A stretch of 64,000 nt of DNA from Erwinia aphidicola (lineage in GTDB: Bacteria; Pseudomonadota; Gammaproteobacteria; Enterobacterales; Enterobacteriaceae): positions 1-64,000 of the forward strand of contig NZ_JACXBP010000015.1 of NCBI RefSeq assembly GCF_014773485.1, written 5' to 3'. The notes beneath the pieces are model-generated. The model saw only the letters and a program-made list of their open reading frames with translations, was not told where the DNA came from and did no database searches. The translations under genes were made by a program, and so were the position numbers. This document shows positions 37,318 through 47,899 of the stretch, in pieces (the stretch's first letter is position 1; every line of letters begins with the position of its first letter).

Positions 37318-37818
37318 TTACCGCAGAATAAATTCGTTAAACAGGACATCAGTGACTTTGACCGCCTGTTTAGATGCCAGTGGCTTACTCACTTCATCTT
37401 TAATTTTGTCCATCAACTGCTGCTTACCTTCACTGGTGGACAGCTCTTCATAACTTAACTTCGACAGCAGGATCAGCAGGCGACTGCGATATTCCGGCAG
37501 AAACTTTTCCAGGGTCAGCATCGACTCTTTATCCGCCATGCGCAGCGACAGGCCAATAAACAGCACGCGATCGCTCTCTTTTTCTGTGGGCTTGAGGCTG
37601 ACGGTAAAAGTGCTTAAAGACTGATAGATTGGCTCCACTTCCTGCGGTTTTTTTACTTCCACGGTTTTATCCGCACCGGCAGAATGACTCTTTAACTTTT
37701 TTATTTCCCAAAACATATAACCCGCAAAACCACAGGCCGCAATCGTCACTATAAACATCAAAGCCATAAGAAATGGGCGCTTCGAGCTGCCACCCTTTTT
37801 TTTATTTTTATTACTCAT
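37318..37818 (-). CDS. fliL: flagellar basal body protein FliL
   Basis: Single-pass inner-membrane protein around the stator (FLMALMFIVTIAACGFAGYM). The periplasmic part has the FliL signature FTVSLKPTEKESDRVLFIGL and ends DVLFNEFILR. 166 residues. A 127-bp gap separates it from fliK, the longest inside the fliF-R run. That gap may hold a secondary promoter (TACAAT near 37880 on the minus strand), but this is weak. Confidence 0.95.
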   Translation of the reverse strand: MSNKNKKKGGSSKRPFLMALMFIVTIAACGFAGYMFWEIKKLKSHSAGADKTVEVKKPQEVEPIYQSLSTFTVSLKPTEKESDRVLFIGLSLRMADKESMLTLEKFLPEYRSRLLILLSKLSYEELSTSEGKQQLMDKIKDEVSKPLASKQAVKVTDVLFNEFILR

Positions 37819-37945
37819 TTAATAAACTCTGTAATGAAAGCGCTGTTCCGGTTTCTGTCAGACCAGATAAGGCGCGTATTGTAGTCCACTTATTCACCAG
37901 GATAATTACCTGATGAAGTTCCATTAGTGCGGGTATTTCACTGCA

Positions 37946-39073
37946 TCATGCAAAGGTATTAATCCCGGCAGCGGAGCTCAGGTTATGCAGCGCGATCGGC
38001 GGAGTTATCTCCTCTTCCCGCAGAGGTTCAGCGGCCCCCTGCCACGCGTGGCCATGGCCGGATGAACCGTTGCCCTGGGCCTGAGCGCCTGCGAAATGCG
38101 GATTATCCGCGCTGACGCTGGTCTGCCCCAGCTGGACGCCGGTTTCTGCCAGCGCGCTGCGCAGCTGCGGCATTGCGGCTTCCAGCGCCTGACGCACCTG
38201 CGGATGTTCGCTGACGATATGCAGCTGCGCCTGGTTCTGCTGCATGCGCAGGGTGATTTGCAGCGCGCCCAGCTCTTCCGGGTGCAGCTTGATCTGCGCG
38301 TTATCCACGCCATCACGGCTGAAGATCGCCAGCTGCTGACCGAGTGACTGCTGCCATGCCGGGGTGCCAACCGGGTGCGGGTTAACGACGACTGGCGGCG
38401 CTGCCGGAGCGGGCAAGGTTATGGCGGTCAGTACCGGACGCGGCGCCGCCATCAGCGGCGCATCGCTGGTGCTACGGCTATCCAGCGGCAGCAAAGCCTC
38501 GCCCTCAGGGCTGACCACCAGCGGTTTAGTGGTGTTGACGGCCAGCGCGCCGAGCTGCGGCAGGGTGGCTGGCAGCGTTTCCGCTACGGCGTTCGCCGCC
38601 TGATTGAGCGGCAACGGCTGGCGCGGCACCGGGGAGCGCGATGGCCGCACGTCCGCCGTTACCTCGCGCAGCAATGGGGCATCCTGCGCATCTGCCCCGG
38701 CGTTTTGCGCCACCAGCTGCTGTAGCTGCCAGCCATCGGGCAGGGCTGGCTGAGCGGGCAGCACCGCGTCGGGCGTCAGCAGCACAATCTCTGGCAGGGC
38801 GGAGTTGTCATCCGCGCCAATCACTGGCGGCAGAGTACTCTGGTCATCCGCAGCAACCCCTTCCGCCAGCGGCGCGCCCGGAATCTCTTCCCCGGGCTGC
38901 CCTGGCAGCAGCGATTCCACATCCACCCGCGCTTCCGGCAGCAGCGGCGCGTCGTCCGTCAATCCTGCCAGCAGTTGAGCAAAGTGCCCTGCTTCCCCTG
39001 CAGCCAGCGTCTCATCAGGCCCTGCCAGCCTGCGGGCCGCACTGCCCAGCAGCGCATTGATATCAATATTCAT
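37946..39073 (-). CDS. fliK: hook-length control protein FliK
   Basis: Molecular ruler that triggers the export switch at FlhB. A long low-complexity Ala/Pro/Leu region precedes the C-terminal switch domain with NAQIKLHPEELGALQITLRM and LHIVSEHPQVRQALEAAMPQ. 375 residues, exactly the E. coli length. It overlaps fliJ by ATGA. Confidence 0.95.
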   Translation of the reverse strand: MNIDINALLGSAARRLAGPDETLAAGEAGHFAQLLAGLTDDAPLLPEARVDVESLLPGQPGEEIPGAPLAEGVAADDQSTLPPVIGADDNSALPEIVLLTPDAVLPAQPALPDGWQLQQLVAQNAGADAQDAPLLREVTADVRPSRSPVPRQPLPLNQAANAVAETLPATLPQLGALAVNTTKPLVVSPEGEALLPLDSRSTSDAPLMAAPRPVLTAITLPAPAAPPVVVNPHPVGTPAWQQSLGQQLAIFSRDGVDNAQIKLHPEELGALQITLRMQQNQAQLHIVSEHPQVRQALEAAMPQLRSALAETGVQLGQTSVSADNPHFAGAQAQGNGSSGHGHAWQGAAEPLREEEITPPIALHNLSSAAGINTFA

Positions 39074-39519
39074 AGCCTGTCTCTTTTTTGCCCGGCTCGC
39101 TGCGCGAACTCGTCCATCATTTTTTGTTCATGGCGGTTTTCCGCCAGGGTGCGGGCGTTTTCACGCCGCGTCAGCAGGGTCTCAAACGCGTTGAGCCGCT
39201 GCTTGTCCTGCATCCAGCTCTGCTTCGCCTGGGTGACGTTCAGCTCGCACTGGCTGACGTGCTGGTCATGCTGCTTCACAACCTGATTCAGCGCTAAAAT
39301 AAACGCCTGATGATTCACCAGATCGGCCACGCTCATGCCGCGGCTCTGCATGCCGCTGCGCAGCGACTGCTGGTATTCACGTTCATAGCCCTCCAGCTGC
39401 TCGCCCTGGGTCAGCGCCTGCTGCCAGTTTTGCTGCGCGCTGCCTAACGCCTGCGTGGCCTGCGTTAACTTCTCTGCGGCCATCTCACGCAGCATGACCA
39501 TCGTATTTTGGCTTTTCAT
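39070..39519 (-). CDS. fliJ: flagellar export protein FliJ
   Basis: Coiled-coil stalk of the export ATPase and escort of chaperones. 149 residues, almost entirely helical; [20 protein letters not shown] and [20 protein letters not shown] fit FliJ. It overlaps both fliI and fliK by four bases. Confidence 0.94.
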   Translation of the reverse strand: MKSQNTMVMLREMAAEKLTQATQALGSAQQNWQQALTQGEQLEGYEREYQQSLRSGMQSRGMSVADLVNHQAFILALNQVVKQHDQHVSQCELNVTQAKQSWMQDKQRLNAFETLLTRRENARTLAENRHEQKMMDEFAQRAGQKRDRL

Positions 39520-40895
39520 CGGCTTATGCCCTGTGCGGTAACGTCAGGAAACAGCTGCGCCAGCGCGCTGACGGCCCGGTCGTAATCGCAGCTTTCGTGG
39601 ATCGCCTGGTGCAGATACGCTTCCATCGCCGGATAGTGCTGGATAGCCTGGTCGAGCAGCGCATCGCTGCCCGCCACGTAAGCGCCAACGCTGACCAGGT
39701 CACGGTTGCGCTGGTAACAGGAGAGCTGCTGCTTAAAGGTCTGCACTTGGCGGTACTGCGGGTGCGGGATCAGCTCGGTCATTGCGCGGCTGATCGACGC
39801 TTCAATATCGATTGCCGGGTAATGCCCGGACTCCGCCAGACGGCGCGACAGAACGATGTGGCCGTCGAGAATGGCGCGTGCCGAGTCGGCAATCGGGTCC
39901 TGCTGATCGTCGCCTTCGGTCAGGACGGTGTAGAACGCGGTGATGGAACCGCCGCCGGGCATACCGTTACCGGCCCTTTCCACCAGCGCGGGCAGGCGGG
40001 CAAACACGGATGGCGGATAGCCTTTGGTCGCCGGGGGTTCGCCGATCGCCAGCGCCACCTCACGCTGCGCCATGGCGAAGCGCGTCAGGGAATCCATAAT
40101 CAGCAGCACGTTAAGGCCGCGATCGCGAAAATCTTCGGCAATGCGCGTGGCGTACACCGCGCCCTGCATGCGCAGGATCGGTGACACATCCGCCGGGGCG
40201 GCAATCACCACCGCACGCTGGATCCCCTCTTCACCGAGGATATTTTCAATAAAGTCTTTCACCTCGCGTCCGCGTTCACCGATCAGGCCGACGACGATGA
40301 CGTCGGCATCGGTAAAGCGCGCCATCATGCCGAGCAGCACGCTTTTGCCGACGCCGGATCCGGCAAACAGCCCCATGCGCTGGCCGCGCCCGACGGTCAG
40401 CAGGCCGTTAATCGCACGTACGCCAACATCGAGCACTTTTTTGATCGGGTCACGGTGCAGCGGGTTAAGCGGCTGGGTAAACAGACTGGCGCAGTCGGTT
40501 TTCAGCGGCGCCGGGCGCCCGTCCAGCGGGCGACCCTGGGCGTCCAGCACCCTGCCGAGCAGCTGTGGCCCGACCGGCAGCTGTTTGCCAACCTCTTCGG
40601 ACTCCGGCGCGTAGACGCGGGCGCCGGACAGGATGCCATCGACGTGCTCCAGCGGCATCAGGTACAGCACCTGATCTTTGAAGCCGACCACTTCGCTTTC
40701 CACCGGCACCACGCCGTGACGGGTTTGACGCTCAAGAATGCACAGCGCGCCAATCGGCAGCTTCAGCCCGACCGCTTCCATCACCAGCCCGGTGGCGCGA
40801 GTCAGCCTGCCATACTGGCGAAACGGTGCGATATCGCCGATGCGCGTTTCTACGCGATCGATCGATTCAAGCCAGCGTTGCAGATGTGCTGTCAT
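39516..40895 (-). CDS. fliI: flagellum-specific ATPase FliI
   Basis: Hexameric ATPase that powers unfolding and delivery of export substrates. The Walker A is [14 protein letters not shown] and Walker B is [20 protein letters not shown]. The ATG at 40895 overlaps the fliH stop (ATGA). An upstream in-frame start would add 10 residues and is unlikely. 459 residues, normal. Confidence 0.97.
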   Translation of the reverse strand: MTAHLQRWLESIDRVETRIGDIAPFRQYGRLTRATGLVMEAVGLKLPIGALCILERQTRHGVVPVESEVVGFKDQVLYLMPLEHVDGILSGARVYAPESEEVGKQLPVGPQLLGRVLDAQGRPLDGRPAPLKTDCASLFTQPLNPLHRDPIKKVLDVGVRAINGLLTVGRGQRMGLFAGSGVGKSVLLGMMARFTDADVIVVGLIGERGREVKDFIENILGEEGIQRAVVIAAPADVSPILRMQGAVYATRIAEDFRDRGLNVLLIMDSLTRFAMAQREVALAIGEPPATKGYPPSVFARLPALVERAGNGMPGGGSITAFYTVLTEGDDQQDPIADSARAILDGHIVLSRRLAESGHYPAIDIEASISRAMTELIPHPQYRQVQTFKQQLSCYQRNRDLVSVGAYVAGSDALLDQAIQHYPAMEAYLHQAIHESCDYDRAVSALAQLFPDVTAQGISR

Positions 40896-41602
40896 GCGGA
40901 TAGCTCCTCGTGCGCCAGCTGGCACAGCTTCTGCCAGCGGGTTTCTAAGGTGGCATCCAGCTCCACTTCGTCGGTCAGAATGCGACAGCCGCCGGGTAAC
41001 AGCTGGCTGTCGGTATGCAGCTCCCAGCTCATCGCTGCCAGCGTCTCACCGAGGGCGGCGTCAATCAGCGGACGATCGTCCGGGTGGATCATCAGCCGGA
41101 TCTTGCCGTTTAGCAGCGGATCCTGGCGCATCAGCTGTTTAATCTGCTGCTGTAGCTGGGTATTGCTGCTGCCCTGCTCGCTGCCATGCAGGCTCTGTAC
41201 CGCCTGCAACGCCAGCTGCACCAGCCGGCTGGGGATCAAGCTGTCAAGGCTGTCCAGCGACAGCTTAAAGGAGGCGATCCACGCTTCGACGTCCTTCATC
41301 GCCGCCTGTTGAGCGCTCTGAGCCTCGCTGATGCCCTGCGCTATGCCAGCTTCGTGCCCGCTGTGGAATCCGGCTTCATAGCCCTGCTTTTTGCCCTCTT
41401 CCTGGCACTGGGCCAGCCCCTGGTTGTACCCCTGCTGTTCCGCCTGCTTGCGCAATCGTGCCAGTTCGGCCTTGAACTGGGCATCGCTGGCCGGGCTATT
41501 CGTCACCGGCAGCGGCTCCTCGTGCACGCTTTCTGTAGCCAGCAAATTATCCGGCTTCCAGCTGCGCCACTGCAGTTTATTCTGCTCATCAGACGTAGGC
41601 AT
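40892..41602 (-). CDS. fliH: flagellar assembly protein FliH
   Basis: Negative regulator and anchor of FliI. 236 residues with a long helical centre containing glycine-repeat-like segments ([20 protein letters not shown]) and a C-terminal peripheral-stalk-like domain. The start ATG 41602 lies inside the fliG 3' end (14-bp overlap). Confidence 0.94.
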   Translation of the reverse strand: MPTSDEQNKLQWRSWKPDNLLATESVHEEPLPVTNSPASDAQFKAELARLRKQAEQQGYNQGLAQCQEEGKKQGYEAGFHSGHEAGIAQGISEAQSAQQAAMKDVEAWIASFKLSLDSLDSLIPSRLVQLALQAVQSLHGSEQGSSNTQLQQQIKQLMRQDPLLNGKIRLMIHPDDRPLIDAALGETLAAMSWELHTDSQLLPGGCRILTDEVELDATLETRWQKLCQLAHEELSA

Positions 41603-42575
41603 CGTCGCTGCTCCCAATCAGAATTTCGCCCGCTTCAGCAAGGCGACGTACCACCAGCAGGACGGATTTCTGTTCTGCCTCGACCTGCGACAGGCGTACC
41701 GGACCACGGGATGCAAGATCCTCGGCCATCAGATCCGCCTGGCGGCGTGACATATTGCGGAAGAACTTTTCGCGCAGCGCCTCGTTGGCCCCTTTCAGCG
41801 CGATCAGCAGGGTTTCACTTTCGATCTCCTGCAGAATGCGCTGGATGCTGCGGTCTTCGACATCCACCAGATTTTCGAACAGGAACATTTCGTCGATGAT
41901 TTTCTGCGCCAGCTCGCCGTCGAAATCGCGCACCGCGTTGATGGCTGCCTCTTCCTGCTGGGATTTCATCAGGTTGAGGATCTCCGCCGCCGGGCGCACG
42001 CCGCCCATTTTGCTGCGCTTGAGGTTCTGGCCGTGCAGCAGATTATTGAGCACTTCGGTCAACTCCTGCAGCGCGGCAGGCTGCACGCCGCCAAAGGTGG
42101 CGATACGCAGCATAATGTCGTTACGCTCTTTATCATCAAACTGCCCGAGGATATCTGCCGCCTGGTTACGCTTCAGATGCACGAGGATGGTGGCAATAAT
42201 CTGCGGATGCTCCTCGCGGATCAGATCGTATACCGTCTGTGGATCCATAAAGTTGAGCGTTTCAATGCCGTTGTTGCCCTGATGGGAATCCAGCAGATCT
42301 TCCAGCAGCGACGAGGCGCGCTCTTCGCCCAGCGCTTTCACCAGCACGCTGCGCAGGTATTCGTTGGTGTTCAGGCTCAGCGCCGCATACTCGCTGGAGT
42401 CTTTGGCGAACTCCTCCAGCACTGCCGACATCTGGTCATGGGTAAAACCGGCCATATTGACCATCGAGCTACTGATCTGTTTGACCTCGTGGGCGTTGAG
42501 ATGCTTAAAGACTTCGGCCGCCAGCTCATCGCCGAGCGTCAGCATCACGATGGCGCTTTTGTCACAGGCATTCAT
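41589..42575 (-). CDS. fliG: flagellar motor switch protein FliG
   Basis: Rotor protein that contacts MotA. It shows [40 protein letters not shown] and, in the torque helix, [20 protein letters not shown]. 328 residues (E. coli 331). Its ATG overlaps the fliF stop. Confidence 0.97.
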   Translation of the reverse strand: MNACDKSAIVMLTLGDELAAEVFKHLNAHEVKQISSSMVNMAGFTHDQMSAVLEEFAKDSSEYAALSLNTNEYLRSVLVKALGEERASSLLEDLLDSHQGNNGIETLNFMDPQTVYDLIREEHPQIIATILVHLKRNQAADILGQFDDKERNDIMLRIATFGGVQPAALQELTEVLNNLLHGQNLKRSKMGGVRPAAEILNLMKSQQEEAAINAVRDFDGELAQKIIDEMFLFENLVDVEDRSIQRILQEIESETLLIALKGANEALREKFFRNMSRRQADLMAEDLASRGPVRLSQVEAEQKSVLLVVRRLAEAGEILIGSSDDAYV

Positions 42576-44275
42576 GGTTTTTGCTGCTCCTTATTTATCC
42601 ACTGGCGCATGACCAGGGCGATCACTCGCGGCTCCTGTTCCGCCAGTTCGCGCAGCTGCTGACTGTTCATCTCGCTGTCCACGCGGCGCTGCGCTTTGGC
42701 ATGAGCCTGCATCTCTGCCACTTTCTTCTTCTCATCCAGTTCAAACTGGCGTACCTGCTGCTCCATCTCCATACGACGGATCGCGGTTTCCTGATGGCGC
42801 GTCCAGGTTGGCTGCACCAGCTTGCGCCACAGCACCCAGGCAATAATGGCAATCACCAGATAGCGGGCGATGGACATCATCAGCGCCTGGAAGCTCTGCT
42901 GCTGCCACAGCGGGGGTACCACTTCAGCCTCTACGCCGTTAAACGCTGAGTTGACGATATTGATGCTGTCACCGCGTGCAGCGCTGTAGCCGATGGCTTC
43001 TTTCACCAGGGTGTTGATACGCTCCAGCTCGGCGGCGGCCAGCGGGCCTGGCTTGCCCTCTTTGCCGGCAGGCAGGTAGTTAATCACCACCGCCACCGAC
43101 AGCCGTTGGATCTGCCCGACGCTGGTTTTGGTGTGGATCAGGGTGCGATCAACCTCAAAGTTGGTAGTTTCATCGTTGCGGTTGTTATAAGGCTGGGCGC
43201 TCTCGTTGCTGCCCGCGCCTGCCGTTTGCGTGCTGGTGCTGTTGTTCTGACCCTTGGCGGCCGGAGTGGCTGGCGTCAGCGGTTTCGTCAGGGGAGCCGT
43301 TGCCGGGGTTGGCGGCGTATTGCTTAACGCGCCCGGAACGCCGCCGGTGGTGCGTCCGTTGCCCTGCGCTGACTGGCTGGACTGGCGGCTGCGGATCGCC
43401 ATTTTGTCGCTGTCTGCATTGGGCTGATACTGCTCATCGGTGCGCTCCTGCTGGGTAAAGTCCATTTGGGCGGTGACCTGGGTGCGCACATTGCTGTCGC
43501 CCACCAGCGGGGCCAGCAGACGCTGAATGCGCTGCTGATAATCGTTTTCAATCTCGTTGGTATACTTCAGCTGTGAGGTCTGCATGCCGCGCACGCCGCT
43601 CTGCGTCAGCAGGTTGCCGCGCTGGTCGACAAGGGTGACGTTATCCGCCGATAGCCCGGTGACCGCACTGGAAACCAGATGGGTAATCGCCGTGACCTGG
43701 CTGTCGTCCAGCCTGCGGCCCTGCGCCAGGGTGACGCTGACCGAAGCGGTTGGCTGCTTCTGGTCGCGCACGAACATTGACGGTTTCGGCACGGCAAGAT
43801 GCACGCGGGCTGTGAGGATTGGCCCAAGATTTTCGATGGTGCGTGACAGCTCGCCCTCCAGCGCACGCTGGAAGTTAATCTGCTCGCTGAACTGGCTGAT
43901 GCCGAACTTCTCCTGGTCAAGCAGTTCAAAGCCAACGGAACCGCCCTTTGGCAGCCCCTGCTGAGCCATCTTCATGCGCGCTTCGTGCACGATCCCTTCC
44001 GGTACCATAATGGCACCGCCCGGCGTATCGATGCGGTAAGGGATATTCATCTGCGACAGCTGAGTGACAATGGCACCGCCATCCTCATCGCTGATGTTGC
44101 TAAACAGCACGCGATACCCCGGCTCCTTCGCCCAGATTAGCAGTGCAATGATCGCGGAAAGTGCCGCAGCAGCGGCGATAACCAGCAGCAGTTTAGGGTT
44201 GGCGCGAAATGAGCTCATTGCCGCCTTTATACTGTCTGCCGGGTTGCTCTTTAAATCATTTGTTGTGGCACTCAT
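42572..44275 (-). CDS. fliF: flagellar MS-ring protein FliF
   Basis: Inner-membrane ring and first structure assembled. Two membrane helices flank the periplasmic ring-building part: [20 protein letters not shown] near residue 40 and [17 protein letters not shown]-like near residue 460. [20 protein letters not shown] and [20 protein letters not shown] are diagnostic. The ATG at 44275 (with AGGA upstream) gives 567 residues. Longer frame extensions are not supported. Confidence 0.97.
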   Translation of the reverse strand: MSATTNDLKSNPADSIKAAMSSFRANPKLLLVIAAAAALSAIIALLIWAKEPGYRVLFSNISDEDGGAIVTQLSQMNIPYRIDTPGGAIMVPEGIVHEARMKMAQQGLPKGGSVGFELLDQEKFGISQFSEQINFQRALEGELSRTIENLGPILTARVHLAVPKPSMFVRDQKQPTASVSVTLAQGRRLDDSQVTAITHLVSSAVTGLSADNVTLVDQRGNLLTQSGVRGMQTSQLKYTNEIENDYQQRIQRLLAPLVGDSNVRTQVTAQMDFTQQERTDEQYQPNADSDKMAIRSRQSSQSAQGNGRTTGGVPGALSNTPPTPATAPLTKPLTPATPAAKGQNNSTSTQTAGAGSNESAQPYNNRNDETTNFEVDRTLIHTKTSVGQIQRLSVAVVINYLPAGKEGKPGPLAAAELERINTLVKEAIGYSAARGDSINIVNSAFNGVEAEVVPPLWQQQSFQALMMSIARYLVIAIIAWVLWRKLVQPTWTRHQETAIRRMEMEQQVRQFELDEKKKVAEMQAHAKAQRRVDSEMNSQQLRELAEQEPRVIALVMRQWINKEQQKP

Positions 44276-44544
44276 GCCGTAATCCTGTAAGAAATAATCA
44301 CGCAGCCAAAACCTGCGAACAAGCCTGCCGGTGATGCAAGACAGCAGCCGATGAACGTATATTTTGAGAAATTTTGAGGGGCGTATTATCGTCCTAAAGG
44401 CGTTTTTTTTAAGCATAAATAAGCTCGAAGTTCTGTCAGCTTATCGGGTTTTTCGCCCATTTCTCCCCCGTGTTAATATGCATCCGTCTAAAAGCTGCGC
44501 AATTTTTATTGCACCAGAATTCATTAATTAGCCGGAATAAAATA
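44276..44544. promoter_or_regulatory. fliF/fliE divergent control region
   Basis: 269 bp with candidate promoter boxes for each direction: an extended -10 (TGTTAATAT) at 44471-44479 for fliE, and a GACGATAA-type sigma-28 -10 for fliF, listed separately. Class 2 FlhDC control is expected from the E. coli precedent. Confidence 0.4.
44386..44411 (-). promoter_or_regulatory. possible sigma-28-type site before fliF
   Basis: On the minus strand TAAA is followed 14 bases later by GACGATAA, seven of eight matches to GCCGATAA. The spacer is one base short of the E. coli layout (TAAA-N15-GCCGATAA). Confidence 0.3.
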
Positions 44545-44877
44545 ATGTCAGCATCAATTCACAGTGTGATTGGGCAAATGCACGCCCAGGCCCAGAAAAT
44601 TTCGGGATCCGCTGATTTCCTCTCTGCCGGAAAGTTAACAGATAACGTGGGCGGCGCGACATTCTCGGACGCTCTGTTTAACAGTATCAATGAAATCAAT
44701 AAGACACAGCAGGTAGCCAGGAAAAACACCCAGGATTTTATGTCCGGAAAAAGCGATGTCGGCCTGAATGATGTGATGCTCTCAATGCAGAAATCATCGG
44801 TGGCATTTAGCTTTGGCGTGCAGATGCGTAATAAAATGCTCAGCGCCTATCAGGAAGTTATGAGCATGCCGGTTTAA
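44545..44877 (+). CDS. fliE: hook-basal body protein FliE
   Basis: Connects the MS ring to the rod. 110 residues from the ATG at 44545, with GGA upstream; the longer frame start at 44470 is not likely because homology starts here. GLNDVMLSMQKSSVAFSFGV and RNKMLSAYQEVMSMPV are the FliE signature. Confidence 0.95.
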   Translation: MSASIHSVIGQMHAQAQKISGSADFLSAGKLTDNVGGATFSDALFNSINEINKTQQVARKNTQDFMSGKSDVGLNDVMLSMQKSSVAFSFGVQMRNKMLSAYQEVMSMPV

Positions 44878-44896
44878 GGCATTGACGAACATCATC

Positions 44897-45751
44897 ATGA
44901 ATGAAAATTTGCGCGTACCGCTTCGTACTCCCCAACTCTCAGACGCGCTGAGCGACCGGGAATTACAGCGTATCAGCCAGCTGATATATCAGCGTGCCGG
45001 TATTGTTCTCACCGAACAAAAGCGAGACATGATATTTAACCGCCTGTCACGCCGCCTGCGTGAATTAAAATTAGCGCGCTTCAGTGAATATATTCAGATC
45101 CTGGAATCCAGCCCGGACAGCCCGGAATGGCAGGTATTTATTAATTCTCTGACCACCAACCTGACCGCGTTTTTCCGCGAGGCGTACCACTTTCCAGCGC
45201 TGGCAGAACATGCCCGCCAGCATGCCAGTGGCTATCGCGTCTGGTGTACCGCGGCCTCGACCGGTGAAGAGCCGTGCTCAATTGCCATGACGCTGGATGA
45301 GGTTCTCGGCCCGACCATCGGCGGGCCGCGCATCTGGGCAACCGATATTGATACCGATGTGCTGGCGCGCGCCAGCGCCGGGGTTTACCGCCTGGCAGAC
45401 GTGCAGAGCCTTAGCCCTGCGCAAAAGCGCCAGTTCTTTTTGCGCGGCACCGGGGATAACAGTGAACAGGTGCGCGTGAAGCAGGAGCTGCTCGCGGCGA
45501 TCCACTATCAGCGCCTGAATCTGCTGGACGCCAGCTGGAATGTGCCCGGCCCGTTTGACGCGATTTTTTGTCGCAACGTAATGATCTATTTCGATGCGCC
45601 GACGCAACAGCGGCTGATCCAGCGTTTTGCCCAGTTGCTGAAGCCAGACGGACTGCTGTTTGTCGGCCATTCGGAGCATTTTAACCACCGGCAAAGCCCG
45701 TTCCGCCTGCGCGGACAGTCGGTGTACGCACTAACGGAGACAGGACGTTGA
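44897..45751 (+). CDS. cheR: chemotaxis methyltransferase CheR
   Basis: Methylates receptor glutamates using SAM. 284 residues. The N-terminal helical domain includes [20 protein letters not shown]. The catalytic domain has [20 protein letters not shown] and [20 protein letters not shown]. The ATG at 44897 is chosen by homology; an upstream TTG (44882) also opens the frame. Confidence 0.97.
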   Translation: MNENLRVPLRTPQLSDALSDRELQRISQLIYQRAGIVLTEQKRDMIFNRLSRRLRELKLARFSEYIQILESSPDSPEWQVFINSLTTNLTAFFREAYHFPALAEHARQHASGYRVWCTAASTGEEPCSIAMTLDEVLGPTIGGPRIWATDIDTDVLARASAGVYRLADVQSLSPAQKRQFFLRGTGDNSEQVRVKQELLAAIHYQRLNLLDASWNVPGPFDAIFCRNVMIYFDAPTQQRLIQRFAQLLKPDGLLFVGHSEHFNHRQSPFRLRGQSVYALTETGR

Positions 45752-46803
45752 ATAAGATACGAGTGCTGTGCGTCGACGACTCCGCCCTGATGCGCAACAT
45801 GATCACGGCGGTCGTCAATCAGCAGCACGATATGGAGATGGTGGCGACGGCGGCCGATCCGATCACTGCCCGCGAGCTCATCAAGAAATTTAACCCCGAC
45901 GTGCTGACGCTGGATATCGATATGCCGCGTATGAACGGGCTGGAGTTTCTTTCACGCCTGATGCGCCTGCGCCCGATGCCGGTGGTGATGGTCTCCTCAC
46001 TGACCGCCAAAGGGTCCGAAGCCACTCTCACCTCACTGGAGCTGGGGGCAGTAGATTTTATCGCCAAACCGGATATCAGACAGAACAGTGAAATCGACCA
46101 CTGGGCGCTGCTGGTAGCCGATAAAATCCGCGTGGCGGCGCGGGTCGAATTATCCCCGCGGGCGCACGCCGCGAGCGAACGCCACAGCATCAGTGCGCCG
46201 CACCTCGGGATGGAAAAAATTATCGCTATCGGTTCCTCAACCGGGGGAACGGAAGCCCTGCGCCGGGTACTGACCCCAATGCCAGCCCACTGCCCCGCCG
46301 TGCTGATCGCTCAGCATATGCCAGCGGGCTTCACCCTGTCGTTTGCCCAGCGTATGAACTCACTGTGTGCGATGACGGTGAAAGAGGCCGAGGAAGGCGA
46401 ACCGGTGCTGAGAGGCACCGCCTATATTGCTCCTGGCGATCGTCATATGGAGATCGCGCGTCAGGGCAGGGGTTATCAGATCCGTCTCAACAGCAATCCG
46501 GCGGTTAACCGCCATCGCCCTTCGGTCGACGTGCTGCTGTATTCGGTGGCCGAACATGCCGGGCAGCACGCCGCCGGGGCGATCCTGACCGGGATGGGCA
46601 ACGACGGCGCGCGCGGGCTGCTGGCGATGCGCCAGGCGGGAGCCTGGACGCTGGCACAAAGCGAGCAGACCTGCGTGGTATTCGGTATGCCGCGCGAAGC
46701 CATTGCGCTACAGGCCGCGCTGGAAGTGACGGACCTACAGCATATCAGCCAGCGTTTGATCGACAGCTTCACGCCGGCGGATCGCAGTAAAACAGCAAAA
46801 TAA
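45748..46803 (+). CDS. cheB: chemotaxis methylesterase/response regulator CheB
   Basis: Removes methyl groups and deamidates receptors when phosphorylated by CheA. Receiver domain with Asp56 ([12 protein letters not shown]). The methylesterase domain has Ser164 in [11 protein letters not shown], His190 in IAQHMPAGF and the catalytic Asp in GMGNDGARG. The start is a TTG that overlaps the cheR stop (TTGA), with GGAG upstream. 351 residues, as in E. coli. Confidence 0.97.
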   Translation: MNKIRVLCVDDSALMRNMITAVVNQQHDMEMVATAADPITARELIKKFNPDVLTLDIDMPRMNGLEFLSRLMRLRPMPVVMVSSLTAKGSEATLTSLELGAVDFIAKPDIRQNSEIDHWALLVADKIRVAARVELSPRAHAASERHSISAPHLGMEKIIAIGSSTGGTEALRRVLTPMPAHCPAVLIAQHMPAGFTLSFAQRMNSLCAMTVKEAEEGEPVLRGTAYIAPGDRHMEIARQGRGYQIRLNSNPAVNRHRPSVDVLLYSVAEHAGQHAAGAILTGMGNDGARGLLAMRQAGAWTLAQSEQTCVVFGMPREAIALQAALEVTDLQHISQRLIDSFTPADRSKTAK

Positions 46804-46850
46804 CAGCGGGATACCTCCACCGTTTGCAGGAGGATTTTCAGGATAACACC

Positions 46851-47237
46851 ATGTTGGATAAGAGCTTACGTTTTCTGGTTGTTGATGATTTTGCCACGAT
46901 GCGCCGCATCGTTCGCAATCTGCTACAGGACCTGGGTTACAAGAACATTGAAGAAGCGGAAGACGGACAGGATGCGCTGAACAAGCTGCGCGCGGCCGAA
47001 TTTGATTTTGTGGTCAGCGACTGGAACATGCCGCATATCGATGGTCTGGAACTGCTGAAGACCATTCGCGCGGATGCGGCAATGGCCAAACTCCCGGTAC
47101 TGATGGTCACGGCAGAAGCCAAGCGCGAAAACATTATTGCTGCTGCTCAGGCCGGCGCCAATGGCTATATCGTTAAGCCTTTCACCGCCGCCACGCTGGA
47201 AGAGAAGCTGGGCAAAATTTTCGAAAAACTCGGTTAA
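46851..47237 (+). CDS. cheY: chemotaxis response regulator CheY
   Basis: Diffusible switch messenger. 128 residues with Asp57 ([13 protein letters not shown]), the acidic pair Asp12/Asp13, the TAEAK segment with its key Thr, and Lys in GYIVKPF. The ATG at 46851 has AGGA eight bases upstream. Its stop codon shares a base with the cheZ ATG. Confidence 0.98.
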   Translation: MLDKSLRFLVVDDFATMRRIVRNLLQDLGYKNIEEAEDGQDALNKLRAAEFDFVVSDWNMPHIDGLELLKTIRADAAMAKLPVLMVTAEAKRENIIAAAQAGANGYIVKPFTAATLEEKLGKIFEKLG

Positions 47238-47881
47238 TGACAATGACAGAGAATAATTCACCCGGCAGCGATAATTTTAAAGACATCTTTTTACGTATTG
47301 GCCAGCTGACGCGCGTGCTGCGCAACAGCATGGCTAACCTTGGCCTCGAACAGGCCTTACAGGAAGTCGCTGAGGCCTTCCCGAATACCCGCGATCGCCT
47401 TGACTACGTTGCGGAAAAGACCTCCCAGGCTGCCGACCGGGCGCTGACCTGCGTGGAAGTCGCCCGCCCGCTGCAGGAGTCACTGGGTAACGAGGCAACG
47501 GCGCTGAACGCCCGCTGGGATGCCTGGTTTGTCGAGCCGCAGCCGCTGGAAGAAGCGCGCGAGCTGGTCAACGCCACGCGTGCCTACCTCCGTCAGGTTC
47601 CGGACGTCACCCGCAGCACCAACCACCAGCTGACCGAAATCATGATGGCGCAGGACTTTCAGGATCTGACCGGCCAGGTGCTGCACAGCCTGGTCAATGT
47701 GATAGAAGTGGTGGAGAAAGAGCTGATCAGCGTCCTGCTGGAAAATATGCAGGAGATTGAGCCGGTTAATGCAGATGAAAACGCCCATCTGAAAAATGGC
47801 CCGCAGATTAACACCACCGCCGAAGGCATTGTTGCCTCGCAGGAACAGGTGGACGATCTGCTGGAATCACTGGGCTTCTGA
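47237..47881 (+). CDS. cheZ: CheY-P phosphatase CheZ
   Basis: Speeds loss of phosphate from CheY. 214 residues. The active DLTGQ segment puts the catalytic Gln at residue 147, as in E. coli. The C-terminal CheY-binding helix EQVDDLLESLGF is intact. The ATG at 47237 shares its A with the cheY stop; a second ATG follows at 47243. Confidence 0.97.
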   Translation: MTMTENNSPGSDNFKDIFLRIGQLTRVLRNSMANLGLEQALQEVAEAFPNTRDRLDYVAEKTSQAADRALTCVEVARPLQESLGNEATALNARWDAWFVEPQPLEEARELVNATRAYLRQVPDVTRSTNHQLTEIMMAQDFQDLTGQVLHSLVNVIEVVEKELISVLLENMQEIEPVNADENAHLKNGPQINTTAEGIVASQEQVDDLLESLGF

Positions 47882-47899
47882 GTTAACTGAATCGCCGCT

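Noticed and set aside
44276-44416. N-terminal extension of FliF by 47 residues
   Set aside because: Sequence there is AT-rich, the ATG at 44275 has AGGA in place, and homology begins there.
44470-44544. N-terminal extension of FliE
   Set aside because: The added 25 residues do not match FliE and cover the likely -10 box; the ATG at 44545 fits the family.
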